Below are positions 1-9,539 of a DNA stretch of 64,000 nucleotides, one piece after another. A program made the translations under genes and the position numbers. Where the stretch lies: NCBI RefSeq assembly GCF_014699055.1, contig NZ_JACXAC010000005.1, positions 62,001 through 126,000 on the forward strand, written 5' to 3'. The notes under the pieces are model-generated. The model had not been told where the DNA came from. It saw only the letters and a list, made by a program, of their open reading frames with translations, and did no database searches. How positions within the stretch are numbered: the stretch's first letter is position 1; each line of letters begins with the position of its first letter. This DNA comes from Hymenobacter armeniacus. GTDB lineage: Bacteria; Bacteroidota; Bacteroidia; Cytophagales; Hymenobacteraceae.

Positions 1-1144
1 CGAATTCTTTGTGCCGGTCAAAATCGGCCTGCAGCGTGGGGAAATACTGGTTTTTGGCGTCGTAGGCGCGGAAGTCGGCCAGCATGGCGGCCGACTGCTT
101 CACGTGCCCGAAGCGGAAGGACTCCTGCAGGATGCGGCCCAGAATGATGGCGCGCGTGGGCCCGGTGAGCTTCTTGCTGGCCAGGGCGTAGGACGCCGGG
201 TAGAAGTCCGGGTCGGTGCGCTGGTGCTTGTCCTGGGCCACGGCGAAATGCACGTAGTTGAGCAGGAATTCGTGGTACAGCTCACTCTGGGCGGCGTTGG
301 GGTCGTTCAGCAGGCCGGGCTCGCGCAGGAAGTTGTAGTAGTCGGGCGCCATTTTCAGGCGGCCTTCGGTATTTACCACCTGCTCGCGCAGGTCCTGGAA
401 GGTGAGGCGGTCGTTGGCGTAGGCGTACACCACCTCGGCGTGGGCGTAGTTGTAAAAATCCTGCGTGAACGACTGCTTGGCCGCGTGGTCTTCCAGAAAC
501 TCAAACTGGTGCTTGCGGCGGTACTCAAGGAAGGACAGAAACGGGGCTTCGTAGAGCTGAATGTTGTCGGGCAGCACCTGAAACCCGTCGTTTTCCACGA
601 ATTGGGCATCGGCTTCCACCAGGTAGTTGTTGGCGTTGGCGCCTTGCTGGCGGTGGCGCTGCTCGTCGGTCAGGTTCGAGCCGTTGCGCAGCTTGGTGGC
701 CAGGCCGGTGGGCACGTCGTTGGCCTTAAATTTCAGCGTACCCGACATGTCGCTGCCCTTAAAGCGCACTTCAATGTCGGTGCCGGGGTCCAGAAACAAG
801 GGCGCCACGTCGTCGCCATACACCAGGTCGGCCTTGGTGGGGCCACTCACGGGCACGGTGAGCCGGAACTCGCCCTTGTCGCCGATTTTGGCCCGAAACA
901 GCTTTTCCTTGGGGTCGAGCGGGTTTTCGCGCAGGGAGATGGCCACCGAGTCGGTGGTGGGGCCGCTGATGCGGCCGGTGAGCGTGGCCTTGCCGCCCAA
1001 AGCGGCTTCGGTAGCCGGGGCCTTGCGGGCCGCGGCGCCCACCACGGTGGTCGTGGTGCGCCCCTGCCCGTGACTCAGCAGCGGCGCCAGCACCAGCGCC
1101 GCGCCCACCAACCGGCGCGCATACGTAATGAAAGACGACATCAT
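1..1144 (-). CDS. Thioredoxin/TlpA-family exported protein, N-terminal part (cut by window edge)
   Basis: The reading frame is open from the ATG at 1144 (a second ATG follows directly at 1141) to the window start, so only about 380 N-terminal residues are visible. It opens with a signal peptide (hydrophobic LVGAALVLAPLLSHGQ), followed by a beta-rich region (GKATLTGRISGP, residues about 50-140) and a long helical region. This layout resembles Bacteroidota TlpA-like proteins, which have an N-terminal DUF4369-like domain, a helical linker and a C-terminal thioredoxin fold with CxxC acting in the periplasm. The thioredoxin domain would lie outside the window, so the family assignment is an inference from the visible part. 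It is transcribed in the same direction as radA, from which 244 bases separate it; I saw no clear promoter there. Confidence 0.6.
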   Translation of the reverse strand, partial: MMSSFITYARRLVGAALVLAPLLSHGQGRTTTTVVGAAARKAPATEAALGGKATLTGRISGPTTDSVAISLRENPLDPKEKLFRAKIGDKGEFRLTVPVSGPTKADLVYGDDVAPLFLDPGTDIEVRFKGSDMSGTLKFKANDVPTGLATKLRNGSNLTDEQRHRQQGANANNYLVEADAQFVENDGFQVLPDNIQLYEAPFLSFLEYRRKHQFEFLEDHAAKQSFTQDFYNYAHAEVVYAYANDRLTFQDLREQVVNTEGRLKMAPDYYNFLREPGLLNDPNAAQSELYHEFLLNYVHFAVAQDKHQRTDPDFYPASYALASKKLTGPTRAIILGRILQESFRFGHVKQSAAMLADFRAYDAKNQYFPTLQADFDRHKEF

Positions 1145-1388
1145 ATCACCAAATAACTAGCGGCCAGCAGGCGCCGGCAGCTGCCAAAAATCGACTAAAC
1201 GGGCAAGCGCTTTCAACGGTCTTACCTATGAATTCGCGGTAAAAGCCTATCAGCACTCCGAAGATACGGCTTTTTGATTTATAAAATCCAAATCGCGCGA
1301 CAGAATTTTTAAGGCCTTCCCGCGGGCAGGACTCGACAAAAGCCGCAGGGCTTCGGGGGCACTGGCTGATTATCAGCGCCGTTTTTGG

Positions 1389-2786
1389 CTAACCGAACAG
1401 GCCATTCAGTACTTCGTCGAGCCGGCTCACGGCTTGCACCTTCAGGCCAAACCGGGCTAAGTCCAACCCTTTGCCGTTGAACTGCGACACGTACATCTCC
1501 CGGAATCCTAATTTCTCGGCCTCGGCCAGGCGCTGGTCGAGGCGGCTCACGGCGCGGATTTCGCCGCTCAGCCCGACTTCGGCGGCCAGGCACACGTTGC
1601 CGGGAATGGGCAGGTCGTTGAGCGACGACACCACGGCGGCGCACACGGCCATGTCGAGGGCGGGGTCGTCGAGGCGCAGGCCGCCGGCAATGTTCAGAAA
1701 CACGTCGTGCTGGCCCAGGCGCAGGCCGGCGCGCTTTTCGAGCACGGCCAGCAGCATTTGCAGGCGCTTGGCGTCGAAGCCGGTGCTGCTGCGCTGCGGG
1801 GTGCCGTAGGCCGTGGGCGACACCAGGGCCTGCACCTCCACCAGCAGCGGGCGGTTGCCCTCCAGCGTGGCCCCGATGGCCATGCCGCTCAGGCTTTCGC
1901 CGCGCTGCGAGAGCAGGATTTCGGAGGGGTTGCTCACCTGGCGCAGGCCGTCGCCCTGCATCTCGTAGATGCCCAGCTCGGAGGTGCTGCCGAAGCGGTT
2001 TTTGGTGGTGCGCAGGATGCGGTAGCTCAGGTGCCGGTCTCCCTCGAACTGCAACACGGTATCCACCATGTGCTCCAGGATTTTGGGGCCCGCAATGCTG
2101 CCGTCCTTCGTGATGTGGCCGATGAGCAGCACGGGCGTGCTGGTTTCTTTGGCAAATTTCAGGAACTCGGCGGTGCACTCGCGCACTTGGCTCACGCTGC
2201 CGGCGCCGCTTTCCACCAGCGTGGAATGCATGGTCTGGATGGAGTCGATGACGAGGATGTTGGGCTGCACCTGGTCAATCTGCCGGAAGATGTTCTGGGT
2301 GTTGGTTTCGGTGAGGATGTAGCAGCCCGACTGCTGGCCGGCGGCCATGCGCTCGGCGCGCATCTTTATCTGAGCTTCGCTTTCTTCGCCGCTCACGTAG
2401 AGCACTTTCATGCGCTTCAGGCTGAGGGCAATCTGCAGCATGAGCGTGCTTTTGCCAATGCCCGGCTCGCCGCCGATGAGCACCATGGAGCCCGGCACGA
2501 TGCCGCCGCCCAGCACGCGGTTCAGCTCGCCGTCGGGGGTGATGATGCGGGGCTCGTCCTCCACCAGGATGTCGCCGAGCTGGACGGATTTGGCCGCTTT
2601 GGCCAAGTTGCCGCCGGGCACCGTGCTGGCGGGCTTCCACTGACCCGTGGTGGTGGCCGCGGTTTCTTTCTGGACCACTTCTTCGACGTAGGTGTTCCAC
2701 TCGCCGCAGGCCGGGCAGCGGCCTATCCACTTGGCCGACTGCGCGCCGCAGTTCTGGCAAAAAAATACGGTTCTGGCTTTGGCCAT
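1389..2786 (-). CDS. radA: DNA repair protein RadA
   Basis: 465 residues, the usual RadA length. RadA is a RecA-like ATPase that promotes branch migration of recombination intermediates in the cytoplasm. An N-terminal zinc finger (C10, C13, C24, C27) comes first, then the Walker A GEPGIGKST (106-114), the RadA-specific KNRFG motif (TKNRFGSTSE) and a C-terminal Lon-protease-like domain. The ATG at 2786 was chosen because the protein then begins MAKARTVFFC, as RadA normally does; the frame upstream of it has no family similarity. It is a single gene divergent from the histidine kinase at 2961. Nothing looks damaged. Confidence 0.97.
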   Translation of the reverse strand: MAKARTVFFCQNCGAQSAKWIGRCPACGEWNTYVEEVVQKETAATTTGQWKPASTVPGGNLAKAAKSVQLGDILVEDEPRIITPDGELNRVLGGGIVPGSMVLIGGEPGIGKSTLMLQIALSLKRMKVLYVSGEESEAQIKMRAERMAAGQQSGCYILTETNTQNIFRQIDQVQPNILVIDSIQTMHSTLVESGAGSVSQVRECTAEFLKFAKETSTPVLLIGHITKDGSIAGPKILEHMVDTVLQFEGDRHLSYRILRTTKNRFGSTSELGIYEMQGDGLRQVSNPSEILLSQRGESLSGMAIGATLEGNRPLLVEVQALVSPTAYGTPQRSSTGFDAKRLQMLLAVLEKRAGLRLGQHDVFLNIAGGLRLDDPALDMAVCAAVVSSLNDLPIPGNVCLAAEVGLSGEIRAVSRLDQRLAEAEKLGFREMYVSQFNGKGLDLARFGLKVQAVSRLDEVLNGLFG

Positions 2787-2960
2787 GAAAAAACTACTTT
2801 GCGGGAAATAGAATGATAAATTACAAGGCTGCCCGGGCGGAAAAAGTTGCCTCAAAATTGAAGCATTTTGCCGGCTCATCCGTCGGCAGCAAGGCGCAAG
2901 GTACAACGCCCTGTCCCCGGCAACCGGTCAACATTACGCCCTTCGCAGGGCCGTTCCCTT

Positions 2961-4367
2961 ATGGTCGAAACCTCCCTCATCACCGCCGCCGACCTGGCCA
3001 CCGTCACGGCCTTTGCCGGCCTGCCCGATGCCACGCTGGAGTGGCTGCTGGCCCACGGCGCAAGCCGCACCGCCGCCCACGGCGAAGTGCTCTTCGAGCC
3101 CGGCTCCCCGGCCGAGCTGATGACGGCCATCATTCGTGGCGGCATTCAGTTCTACGCCGTGAAAGGCGCCCAGCGCGAGCCCATTTTTCGCATCGAGGCC
3201 GGACAGGTAACGGGCGTGCTGCCCTATTCCCGGCTGCGCGTTATCAATGGCCAAGGCACGGCCGTGGGTGACACGCTGCTGTACACGCTGCACCGGGACC
3301 ATTTCCCGGCCCTGGAGCAAGCTAGCCCCGAGCTCACCCAGCGCCTGGTGGCGGTGATGAACGACCGCAGCCGCGACCAGGTGCGCAACCAGGAGCGCGA
3401 CGACAAGCTGCGCGCCCTGGGCAAGCTCTCGGCCGGCCTGGCCCACGAGCTCAACAACCCCGCCGCCGCCATTGCCCGCGCCGCCCAGGCCCTGGCCCAG
3501 CGCGCCGCCGCCAAGCCCGCGCTGTTTATGGAATTGGTGGGCCACTGCCCGTCGCCGGAGGCCATGCGCGCGCTCACGGGGCTGGCCGTGCCGGCTGCGT
3601 CGGCCGCGCCGCTGTCGGCCCTGGCCCGCGCCAATGCCGAGGACGAGCTGGCCGACTGGCTCGACGGCCAGGGCGTGGCCGATGGCTACGGCCTGGCTTC
3701 GACGTTCATTGAGGCCGGCCTGGCCCCCGAGGCGCTGGCCACCACGGCCGCCCTGTTGCCGCCGGCGGCGCGCCCGGCGGCCTTTGCCTGGCTCGAAGGC
3801 CAGCTCACCACCATGCAGCTGGTGCGCGACGTGCAGGAGGCCGGCGGCCGTATCAGCAAGCTGGTAGCCGACGTGAAAACCTACTCGCACATGGACCGCG
3901 ACGGGGGCTTTGAGTCCCTCGACGTGACGGCCGGGCTGGAAAGCACACTCAACATGCTGGGCTTTCAGCTACGCCAAAAAAACGTATCCGTGGTGCGGGA
4001 GTACGCCCCCGGCTTGCCCCCGATACGGGGCCGGGTGAGCAGCCTGAACCAGGTGTGGACCAACCTGCTCGACAACGCCATTGATGCCCTGCCGGCGCAG
4101 GGTGGCGAGCTCACGCTGCGCACCATGCGGGAGGGCGACTTTGTGCGCGTGTTCCTGCGCGACAACGGCTCGGGCATTCCGGCCGAAGTGCTGCCGCATA
4201 TCTTCGAGCCCTTCTTCACCACCAAGCAAGCCGGCGACGGCTCAGGCCTGGGGCTTGATATTGCGCAGCAGATTATCCGGCAGCACGACGGCCGACTGGA
4301 AGTAAATTCGGAGCCCGGCCGCACCGAATTTTGTGCCTGGCTGCCGGTGGCGGGGGCGCAGGCGTAG
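2961..4367 (+). CDS. Sensor histidine kinase with N-terminal cyclic-nucleotide-binding-like domain
   Basis: 468 residues with no membrane segment, so probably a cytoplasmic sensor kinase. Residues about 10-130 look like a cNMP-binding (Crp-type) beta-barrel. The dimerisation helix carries the H-box LSAGLAHELNNP with phospho-acceptor H162. The ATPase domain has an N-box (NQVWTNLLDNAID, 363-375), a G1 box DNGSGIP (401-407) and a G2 box GDGSGLGLD (426-434). About 110 residues are inserted between the two DHp helices (roughly 185-295), which is longer than usual. The ATG at 2961 removes a spurious TTG-started extension and places the barrel at the N-terminus. The next gene, 156 bases downstream, starts with a receiver domain, so this is likely its cognate kinase. 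Confidence 0.9.
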   Translation: MVETSLITAADLATVTAFAGLPDATLEWLLAHGASRTAAHGEVLFEPGSPAELMTAIIRGGIQFYAVKGAQREPIFRIEAGQVTGVLPYSRLRVINGQGTAVGDTLLYTLHRDHFPALEQASPELTQRLVAVMNDRSRDQVRNQERDDKLRALGKLSAGLAHELNNPAAAIARAAQALAQRAAAKPALFMELVGHCPSPEAMRALTGLAVPAASAAPLSALARANAEDELADWLDGQGVADGYGLASTFIEAGLAPEALATTAALLPPAARPAAFAWLEGQLTTMQLVRDVQEAGGRISKLVADVKTYSHMDRDGGFESLDVTAGLESTLNMLGFQLRQKNVSVVREYAPGLPPIRGRVSSLNQVWTNLLDNAIDALPAQGGELTLRTMREGDFVRVFLRDNGSGIPAEVLPHIFEPFFTTKQAGDGSGLGLDIAQQIIRQHDGRLEVNSEPGRTEFCAWLPVAGAQA

Positions 4368-4385
4368 CATGGCTGCACGGCCGGA

Positions 4386-4489
4386 GCGCCTCACCTCCGG
4401 CCCCTCTCCCAAAGGAGAGGGGAGCCTGACGCCCACGCAAGACCGGTGCCCCGTCTCTTTTGGGAGAGGGGGTCAGGGGGTGAGGCGCC
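4386..4489. repeat. Imperfect palindromic intergenic repeat
   Basis: About 30 bases at 4386-4417 (gcgcctcacc..ctctcccaaaggag) recur inverted at 4458-4489, with several mismatches and a loop of about 40 bases. The arms are rich in CCCCTCTCCC. It sits between the kinase and receiver-flavoprotein genes without separating an obvious promoter. It could be a mobile palindromic unit or an attenuating hairpin. Confidence 0.6.
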
Positions 4490-4523
4490 CCGTCAGAACA
4501 TTATAAAAACACCACCCCCAACC

Positions 4524-6182
4524 ATGGCCACTCCGAAACCCATTATTCTCGCCGTCGACGACGACCTGCAGGTGCTGGGCGCCATCGCCCGCGACCTGCG
4601 CCAGGAATTCAGCAAAGACTACCGCATTCTGCGGGTGAATTCCGGCCCCGAGGCGCTGGCCACCATTCAGGAGCTGCACGAAAAAGAGGAGCCGCTGGCC
4701 CTGATTGTGGCCGACCAGCGCATGCCCGAGCTCGAAGGCGTGGAGCTGCTCACGGCCTCGCGCGAGTACTTCCCCGACGCCAAGCGCGTGCTGCTCACGG
4801 CCTACGCTGATACCGAAGCGGCCGTGCGAGCCATCAACTCGGCCCGGCTCGACCACTACCTGATGAAGCCCTGGGACCCGCCCGAAAACCTGCTCTACCC
4901 TACCCTGCACGACCTGCTCACGGCCTGGCAGGCCACGCACAAGCCGCGCTTCGACGGCGTGCGGCTGATTGGGTTCCAATGGTCGCCGCTCTCGCACGAG
5001 CTCAAGGATTTCCTTAGCGGCTACATGGTGGGCTACCAGTGGCTCGACTACGAAGCCAGCGCCGAGGCCCAGGCCCTGGTGAAGGCCCGCGGCTTCGACG
5101 CCACCGACTTGCCCCTCATCATCTGCCCTGATGGCAAGGCCGTGGCCAACCCCAGCAAAACCGACCTTGCCAACCACCTCGGCATCGCCAACCAGCCGCT
5201 GCAGGAGATGTACGACGTGGTGGTGGTAGGGGCCGGCCCCAGCGGCCTGGCCGCCGCCGTATACGGCGCCAGCGAAGGCCTCAAAACGCTCATCATCGAG
5301 CGGCAAACGCCCGGCGGGCAGGCCGGCACCAGCTCGCGCATCGAAAACTACCTGGGCTTCCCCACGGGCCTGAGCGGGGCCGAGCTGGCCCACCGCGCCT
5401 GGACGCAGGCCGTGCGCCTCGGCGCCGAGTTCCTGGCCCCGCAGGACGTGACCAAGCTGTGCATTCAGGACGGCTACAAAGTCCTGACCTTGGGCGACGG
5501 CCGCGAGGTGAAAACCAAGGCCGTGGTGCTGACCACCGGCGTGAGCTACCGCACCCTCGACGTGCCGGGCATGGACCGCCTCAGCGGCGCGGGCGTATAC
5601 TACGGCGCGGCCCGCACCGAGGCCCGCAGCTGCGACCAGCAGGACGTGTACATCGTGGGCGGCGGCAACTCGGCCGGACAGGCGGCCATGTACCTGGCCA
5701 CGTATGCCCGCAATGTCTACATCGTCATTCGCGGGGCCAGCCTGGCCGCCAGCATGTCGGCCTACCTCATCGAGCAGATTCGCAACACGCCCAACATCGA
5801 GCTGCTGCCCTTCTCGCAAATCAAAGAAGTGTGCGGCCAGGACCACCTCGAAGCCGTGATGCTGGACCAAAACGGCACGGTGGAAAAGCGCCCCGCCCGG
5901 GCCCTGTTCGTTTTCATCGGCGCCAAGCCCAGCACCGAATGGGTGTGCGACCAAGTGCTGTGCGACGGCAAAGGCTTCGTGCTCACCGGCCGCGACCTGG
6001 TGACCGACCCGCGCTACCCGCAGGTCTGGAAAAAGGCGCGCGAGCCTTACCTGCTCGAAACCTGCGTGCCGGGCATCTTCTCGGCCGGCGACAGCCGCGC
6101 CGGAGCCATGGCCCGCGTGGCCTCGGCCGTGGGCGAGGGCAGCATGGCCATCAAGTTTGTGCACCAGTATCTGGACGAGTAG
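4524..6182 (+). CDS. Response regulator receiver fused to thioredoxin-reductase-like flavoprotein
   Basis: 552 residues in three parts. Residues 1-125 are a receiver domain (acidic D12-D14, phospho-site D64 in VADQRMPE, T92, K115). Residues about 140-225 look like a thioredoxin-fold remnant without CxxC. Residues 229-552 are a two-dinucleotide-fold flavoprotein of the thioredoxin reductase family, with an FAD motif VVGAGPSGLAAA (about 234-245) and an NADPH motif VYIVGGGNSAGQ (about 375-386). The redox pair CATC of TrxB aligns with GAAR at 361-364; the only nearby cysteine is C370. It therefore should not reduce thioredoxin in the classical way. The likely role is phosphorylation-controlled flavin oxidoreductase output of the kinase encoded upstream. 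The ATG at 4524 gives a clean receiver start. Confidence 0.92.
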   Translation: MATPKPIILAVDDDLQVLGAIARDLRQEFSKDYRILRVNSGPEALATIQELHEKEEPLALIVADQRMPELEGVELLTASREYFPDAKRVLLTAYADTEAAVRAINSARLDHYLMKPWDPPENLLYPTLHDLLTAWQATHKPRFDGVRLIGFQWSPLSHELKDFLSGYMVGYQWLDYEASAEAQALVKARGFDATDLPLIICPDGKAVANPSKTDLANHLGIANQPLQEMYDVVVVGAGPSGLAAAVYGASEGLKTLIIERQTPGGQAGTSSRIENYLGFPTGLSGAELAHRAWTQAVRLGAEFLAPQDVTKLCIQDGYKVLTLGDGREVKTKAVVLTTGVSYRTLDVPGMDRLSGAGVYYGAARTEARSCDQQDVYIVGGGNSAGQAAMYLATYARNVYIVIRGASLAASMSAYLIEQIRNTPNIELLPFSQIKEVCGQDHLEAVMLDQNGTVEKRPARALFVFIGAKPSTEWVCDQVLCDGKGFVLTGRDLVTDPRYPQVWKKAREPYLLETCVPGIFSAGDSRAGAMARVASAVGEGSMAIKFVHQYLDE

Positions 6183-6186
6183 TTTT

Positions 6187-6263
6187 TATCGGGCGTGAGG
6201 GTAGGAGGTATGCCACATCTGCTAAATTCCTACCCCCACACCCTCCTACCCTCACGCCCGATA
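6187..6263. terminator. Bidirectional hairpin terminator
   Basis: A perfect 22-base inverted repeat (6187-6208 and 6242-6263) with a 33-base loop lies between two convergent genes that end at 6182 and 6266. Its position fits a shared terminator; a T run precedes the left arm, which would be the U-tract for the minus-strand gene. Confidence 0.7.
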
Positions 6264-6265
6264 AC

Positions 6266-7144
6266 CTACTCCCGCACCACCAGCTGCTCGGGCAGGTTCA
6301 TGAGGTAGTCGCCGTAGCCGCTTTTGCGCAGCGGCTCGGCGAGGGCGCGCAACTGCTCGGCGTTGATAAACCCTTGGCGGTAAGCAATTTCTTCGATGGC
6401 GCCCACCTTCAGGCCCTGGCGCTGCTCAATCACGCGCACGAACTCGCCGGCCTGCATGAGGCTTTCGAAAGTGCCCGTATCGAGCCAGGCCGTGCCCCGG
6501 CCGAGGATACCCACTTTGAGGGTGCCGCGCCGCAGGTACTCGCGGTTCACGTCCGTGATTTCGTACTCGCCGCGGGCGCTGGGCTGCAGGTTCCGGGCAA
6601 TTTCAATGACGTCGTTGTCATAGAAATACAGGCCCGGCACGGCGTAGTTGCTCTTGGGTTTGGCCGGTTTTTCCTCGATGCTGAGGGCCTTTTTGTTCTC
6701 GTCGAACTCCACCACGCCGTAGCGCTCGGGGTCGAGCACGTGGTAGGCGAAGACCACGCCGCCGGTAGGGTTGCTGTTGGCTTTGAGCAGGGTTTCCAGG
6801 CCGGCGCCGTAGAAAATGTTGTCGCCGAGCACCAGCGCCACCTTGTCGTTGCCAATAAAATCGGCGCCAATCACAAAAGCTTGGGCCAGGCCGTTAGGCA
6901 CCTCCTGCACGGCGTACTGAAAGTCGCAGCCCAAGTTTGTGCCATCGCCCAGCAGCTTCTGAAACTGCGCCTGGTCGTGCGGGGTGGTGATAATCAGCAC
7001 CTCCCGAATGCCAGCCATCAGCAAAATCGACAGCGGATAGTAAATCATCGGCTTGTCGTACACGGGCATGAGCTGCTTCGAGACGGCCAGCGTGAGCGGG
7101 TGCAAGCGGGTGCCGGAGCCGCCGGCGAGGATGATGCCTTTCAT
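6266..7144 (-). CDS. rmlA: Glucose-1-phosphate thymidylyltransferase
   Basis: 292 residues, full length for RmlA (RfbA). It joins dTTP and glucose-1-phosphate to make dTDP-glucose, the first step of dTDP-rhamnose and related sugars. It begins [16 protein letters not shown], the nucleotidyltransferase G-rich loop, and continues with [17 protein letters not shown], typical of the family. The ATG at 7144 is the family start; the longer frame runs into the upstream palindrome. It is the last gene of a minus-strand sugar-nucleotide cluster and pairs with rmlB at 8365; rmlC and rmlD are not in the window. Confidence 0.96.
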   Translation of the reverse strand: MKGIILAGGSGTRLHPLTLAVSKQLMPVYDKPMIYYPLSILLMAGIREVLIITTPHDQAQFQKLLGDGTNLGCDFQYAVQEVPNGLAQAFVIGADFIGNDKVALVLGDNIFYGAGLETLLKANSNPTGGVVFAYHVLDPERYGVVEFDENKKALSIEEKPAKPKSNYAVPGLYFYDNDVIEIARNLQPSARGEYEITDVNREYLRRGTLKVGILGRGTAWLDTGTFESLMQAGEFVRVIEQRQGLKVGAIEEIAYRQGFINAEQLRALAEPLRKSGYGDYLMNLPEQLVVRE

Positions 7145-7146
7145 GA

Positions 7147-7254
7147 GCGCAAGGTTTCGCGAGGTTAGAAGAGGTTTCGCAAGGTTTTTTTCTTGGTGAT
7201 GAACTGCCAAAGGCAACCTTCGCGAGACCTTGCTGTACCTCGCGAAACCTGGCG
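7147..7254. repeat. Palindromic repeat with internally repeated arms
   Basis: Perfect 14-base inverted arms (aggtttcgcgaggt at 7152-7165; its complement at 7237-7250) enclose a second, imperfect pair. The left side contains the unit aggtttcgc(g/a)aggtt twice in tandem, about 20 bases apart. It fills almost the whole gap between the wbpP-like stop and the rmlA start. Confidence 0.65.
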
Positions 7255-8262
<1,008 letters not shown>

Positions 8263-8274
8263 AAGGTCAGTTAA

Positions 8275-8347
8275 CAGTTATCAGTGAGCAGTGAACAGTT
8301 ATCGAAATGACTATGGAACGATACTGTTCACTGCTCACTGATAACTG
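8275..8347. repeat. Palindromic repeat with heptad-repeated arms
   Basis: Perfect 25-base inverted arms at 8275-8299 and 8323-8347, extendable to about 30 with one bulge. Each arm is built from near-copies of a 7-base unit (agtgagc, agtgaac). It lies in the 102-base gap between rmlB and the wbpP-like gene. Confidence 0.75.
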
Positions 8348-8364
8348 GTCACTGAAGCGCAGCG

Positions 8365-9420
8365 CTAGCGCCCGGCGTACTGCTTTTGGTTGTAGTCCTG
8401 GTAGGCGCCGCTGGTCACGCGGTTCAGCCATTCCTCGTTTTCGAGGTACCAGTCCACGGTTTGGGCCAGGCCCTGCTCGAAGGTGACGGAGGGTTTCCAG
8501 CCCAGCTCGTTCATGATTTTCGAGGAATCGATGGCGTAGCGCATGTCGTGGCCGGCGCGGTCGGTCACGAACTTGATGAGCTTACGGGAAGTGCCCACCT
8601 CCTGACCGGTTTTCTGGTCCACCACGTCGCACAGCAGCTCGATGAGCTTGAGGTTCTGCCATTCGTTCACGCCGCCGATGTTGTAGGTATCGCCGTTTTT
8701 GCCCTGGTGAAACACCGCGTCGATGGCCGTGGCGTGGTCTTTCACAAACAGCCAGTCGCGCACGTTCTCGCCCTTGCCGTACACCGGCACCGGCTGGCCG
8801 GTGCGCAGGCGGTGGATGGCCAGCGGAATGAGCTTCTCGGGAAAGTGGTTGGGGCCGTAGTTGTTGGAGCAGTTGCTGAGCTTGATGGGCAGGCCGTAGG
8901 TGTGATGCCAGGCACGCACGAAGTGGTCGGAGCTGGCCTTGGACGCCGAGTAGGGCGAGCGGGGGTCGTAGGCCGTTTCTTCGGTAAACATCTCGGGGCC
9001 GAAGTCCAGCGAGCCGTACACTTCGTCGGTGCTCACGTGGTAGAACACGTGGCCCTCGTAGCCTTTGGGCTGCCACAGGTGCCGCGCCGCATTCAGCAGG
9101 TTCACGGTGCCGATGACGTTGGTTTTCACAAACGCCATGGGGTCGGTGATGCTGCGGTCGACGTGCGACTCGGCCGCGAGGTGAATCACCGCGTCGGGCT
9201 CTTCGGTGGCAAACAGCTGGTCGATGAAACTCTGGTCGGCAATGTCGCCCTTGACAAACCGGTAGTTCGGCGCCTGCTCCACGTCGCGCAGGTTCTCCAG
9301 ATTGCCAGCGTACGTCAGCGCGTCAAGGTTGATAATCTGGTAGTTCGGATACTTTGTAACGAACAAGCGCACAACGTGCGAGCCAATGAAGCCGGCCCCG
9401 CCAGTGATAAGGATTTTCAT
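8365..9420 (-). CDS. rmlB: dTDP-glucose 4,6-dehydratase
   Basis: 351 residues, typical RmlB length. It dehydrates dTDP-glucose to dTDP-4-keto-6-deoxyglucose with tightly bound NAD. Visible features are the Rossmann start MKILITGGAGFIGSHVV, the RmlB active-site segment STDEVYGSLD and the catalytic YSASKASSDH. The start ATG at 9420 gives the canonical N-terminus. It works after RmlA (6266), and it lies in a same-strand run of sugar-nucleotide genes. Between it and galE is a 119-base gap holding a single half-copy of a tcatcctaagcgcagcgaagga-type repeat. Confidence 0.97.
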   Translation of the reverse strand: MKILITGGAGFIGSHVVRLFVTKYPNYQIINLDALTYAGNLENLRDVEQAPNYRFVKGDIADQSFIDQLFATEEPDAVIHLAAESHVDRSITDPMAFVKTNVIGTVNLLNAARHLWQPKGYEGHVFYHVSTDEVYGSLDFGPEMFTEETAYDPRSPYSASKASSDHFVRAWHHTYGLPIKLSNCSNNYGPNHFPEKLIPLAIHRLRTGQPVPVYGKGENVRDWLFVKDHATAIDAVFHQGKNGDTYNIGGVNEWQNLKLIELLCDVVDQKTGQEVGTSRKLIKFVTDRAGHDMRYAIDSSKIMNELGWKPSVTFEQGLAQTVDWYLENEEWLNRVTSGAYQDYNQKQYAGR

Positions 9421-9539
9421 GATGAAGTATTTGTCATCCTAAGCGCAGCGAAGGACCTTTCACGTCCGGTGCTGCAGTAAATGATGGACCTGACGCAGGC
9501 AGCCGCGATACGAAGCCTCCTTTGTCAGCACGACAACCG

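Noticed and set aside
4524..6182. Naming the protein a thioredoxin reductase
   Set aside because: The redox CxxC is missing, so only the fold and not the activity is supported.
9433..9464. tcatcctaagcgcagcgaagga sequence resembling a family A half-arm
   Set aside because: No matching inverted arm nearby; kept only as a possible remnant.
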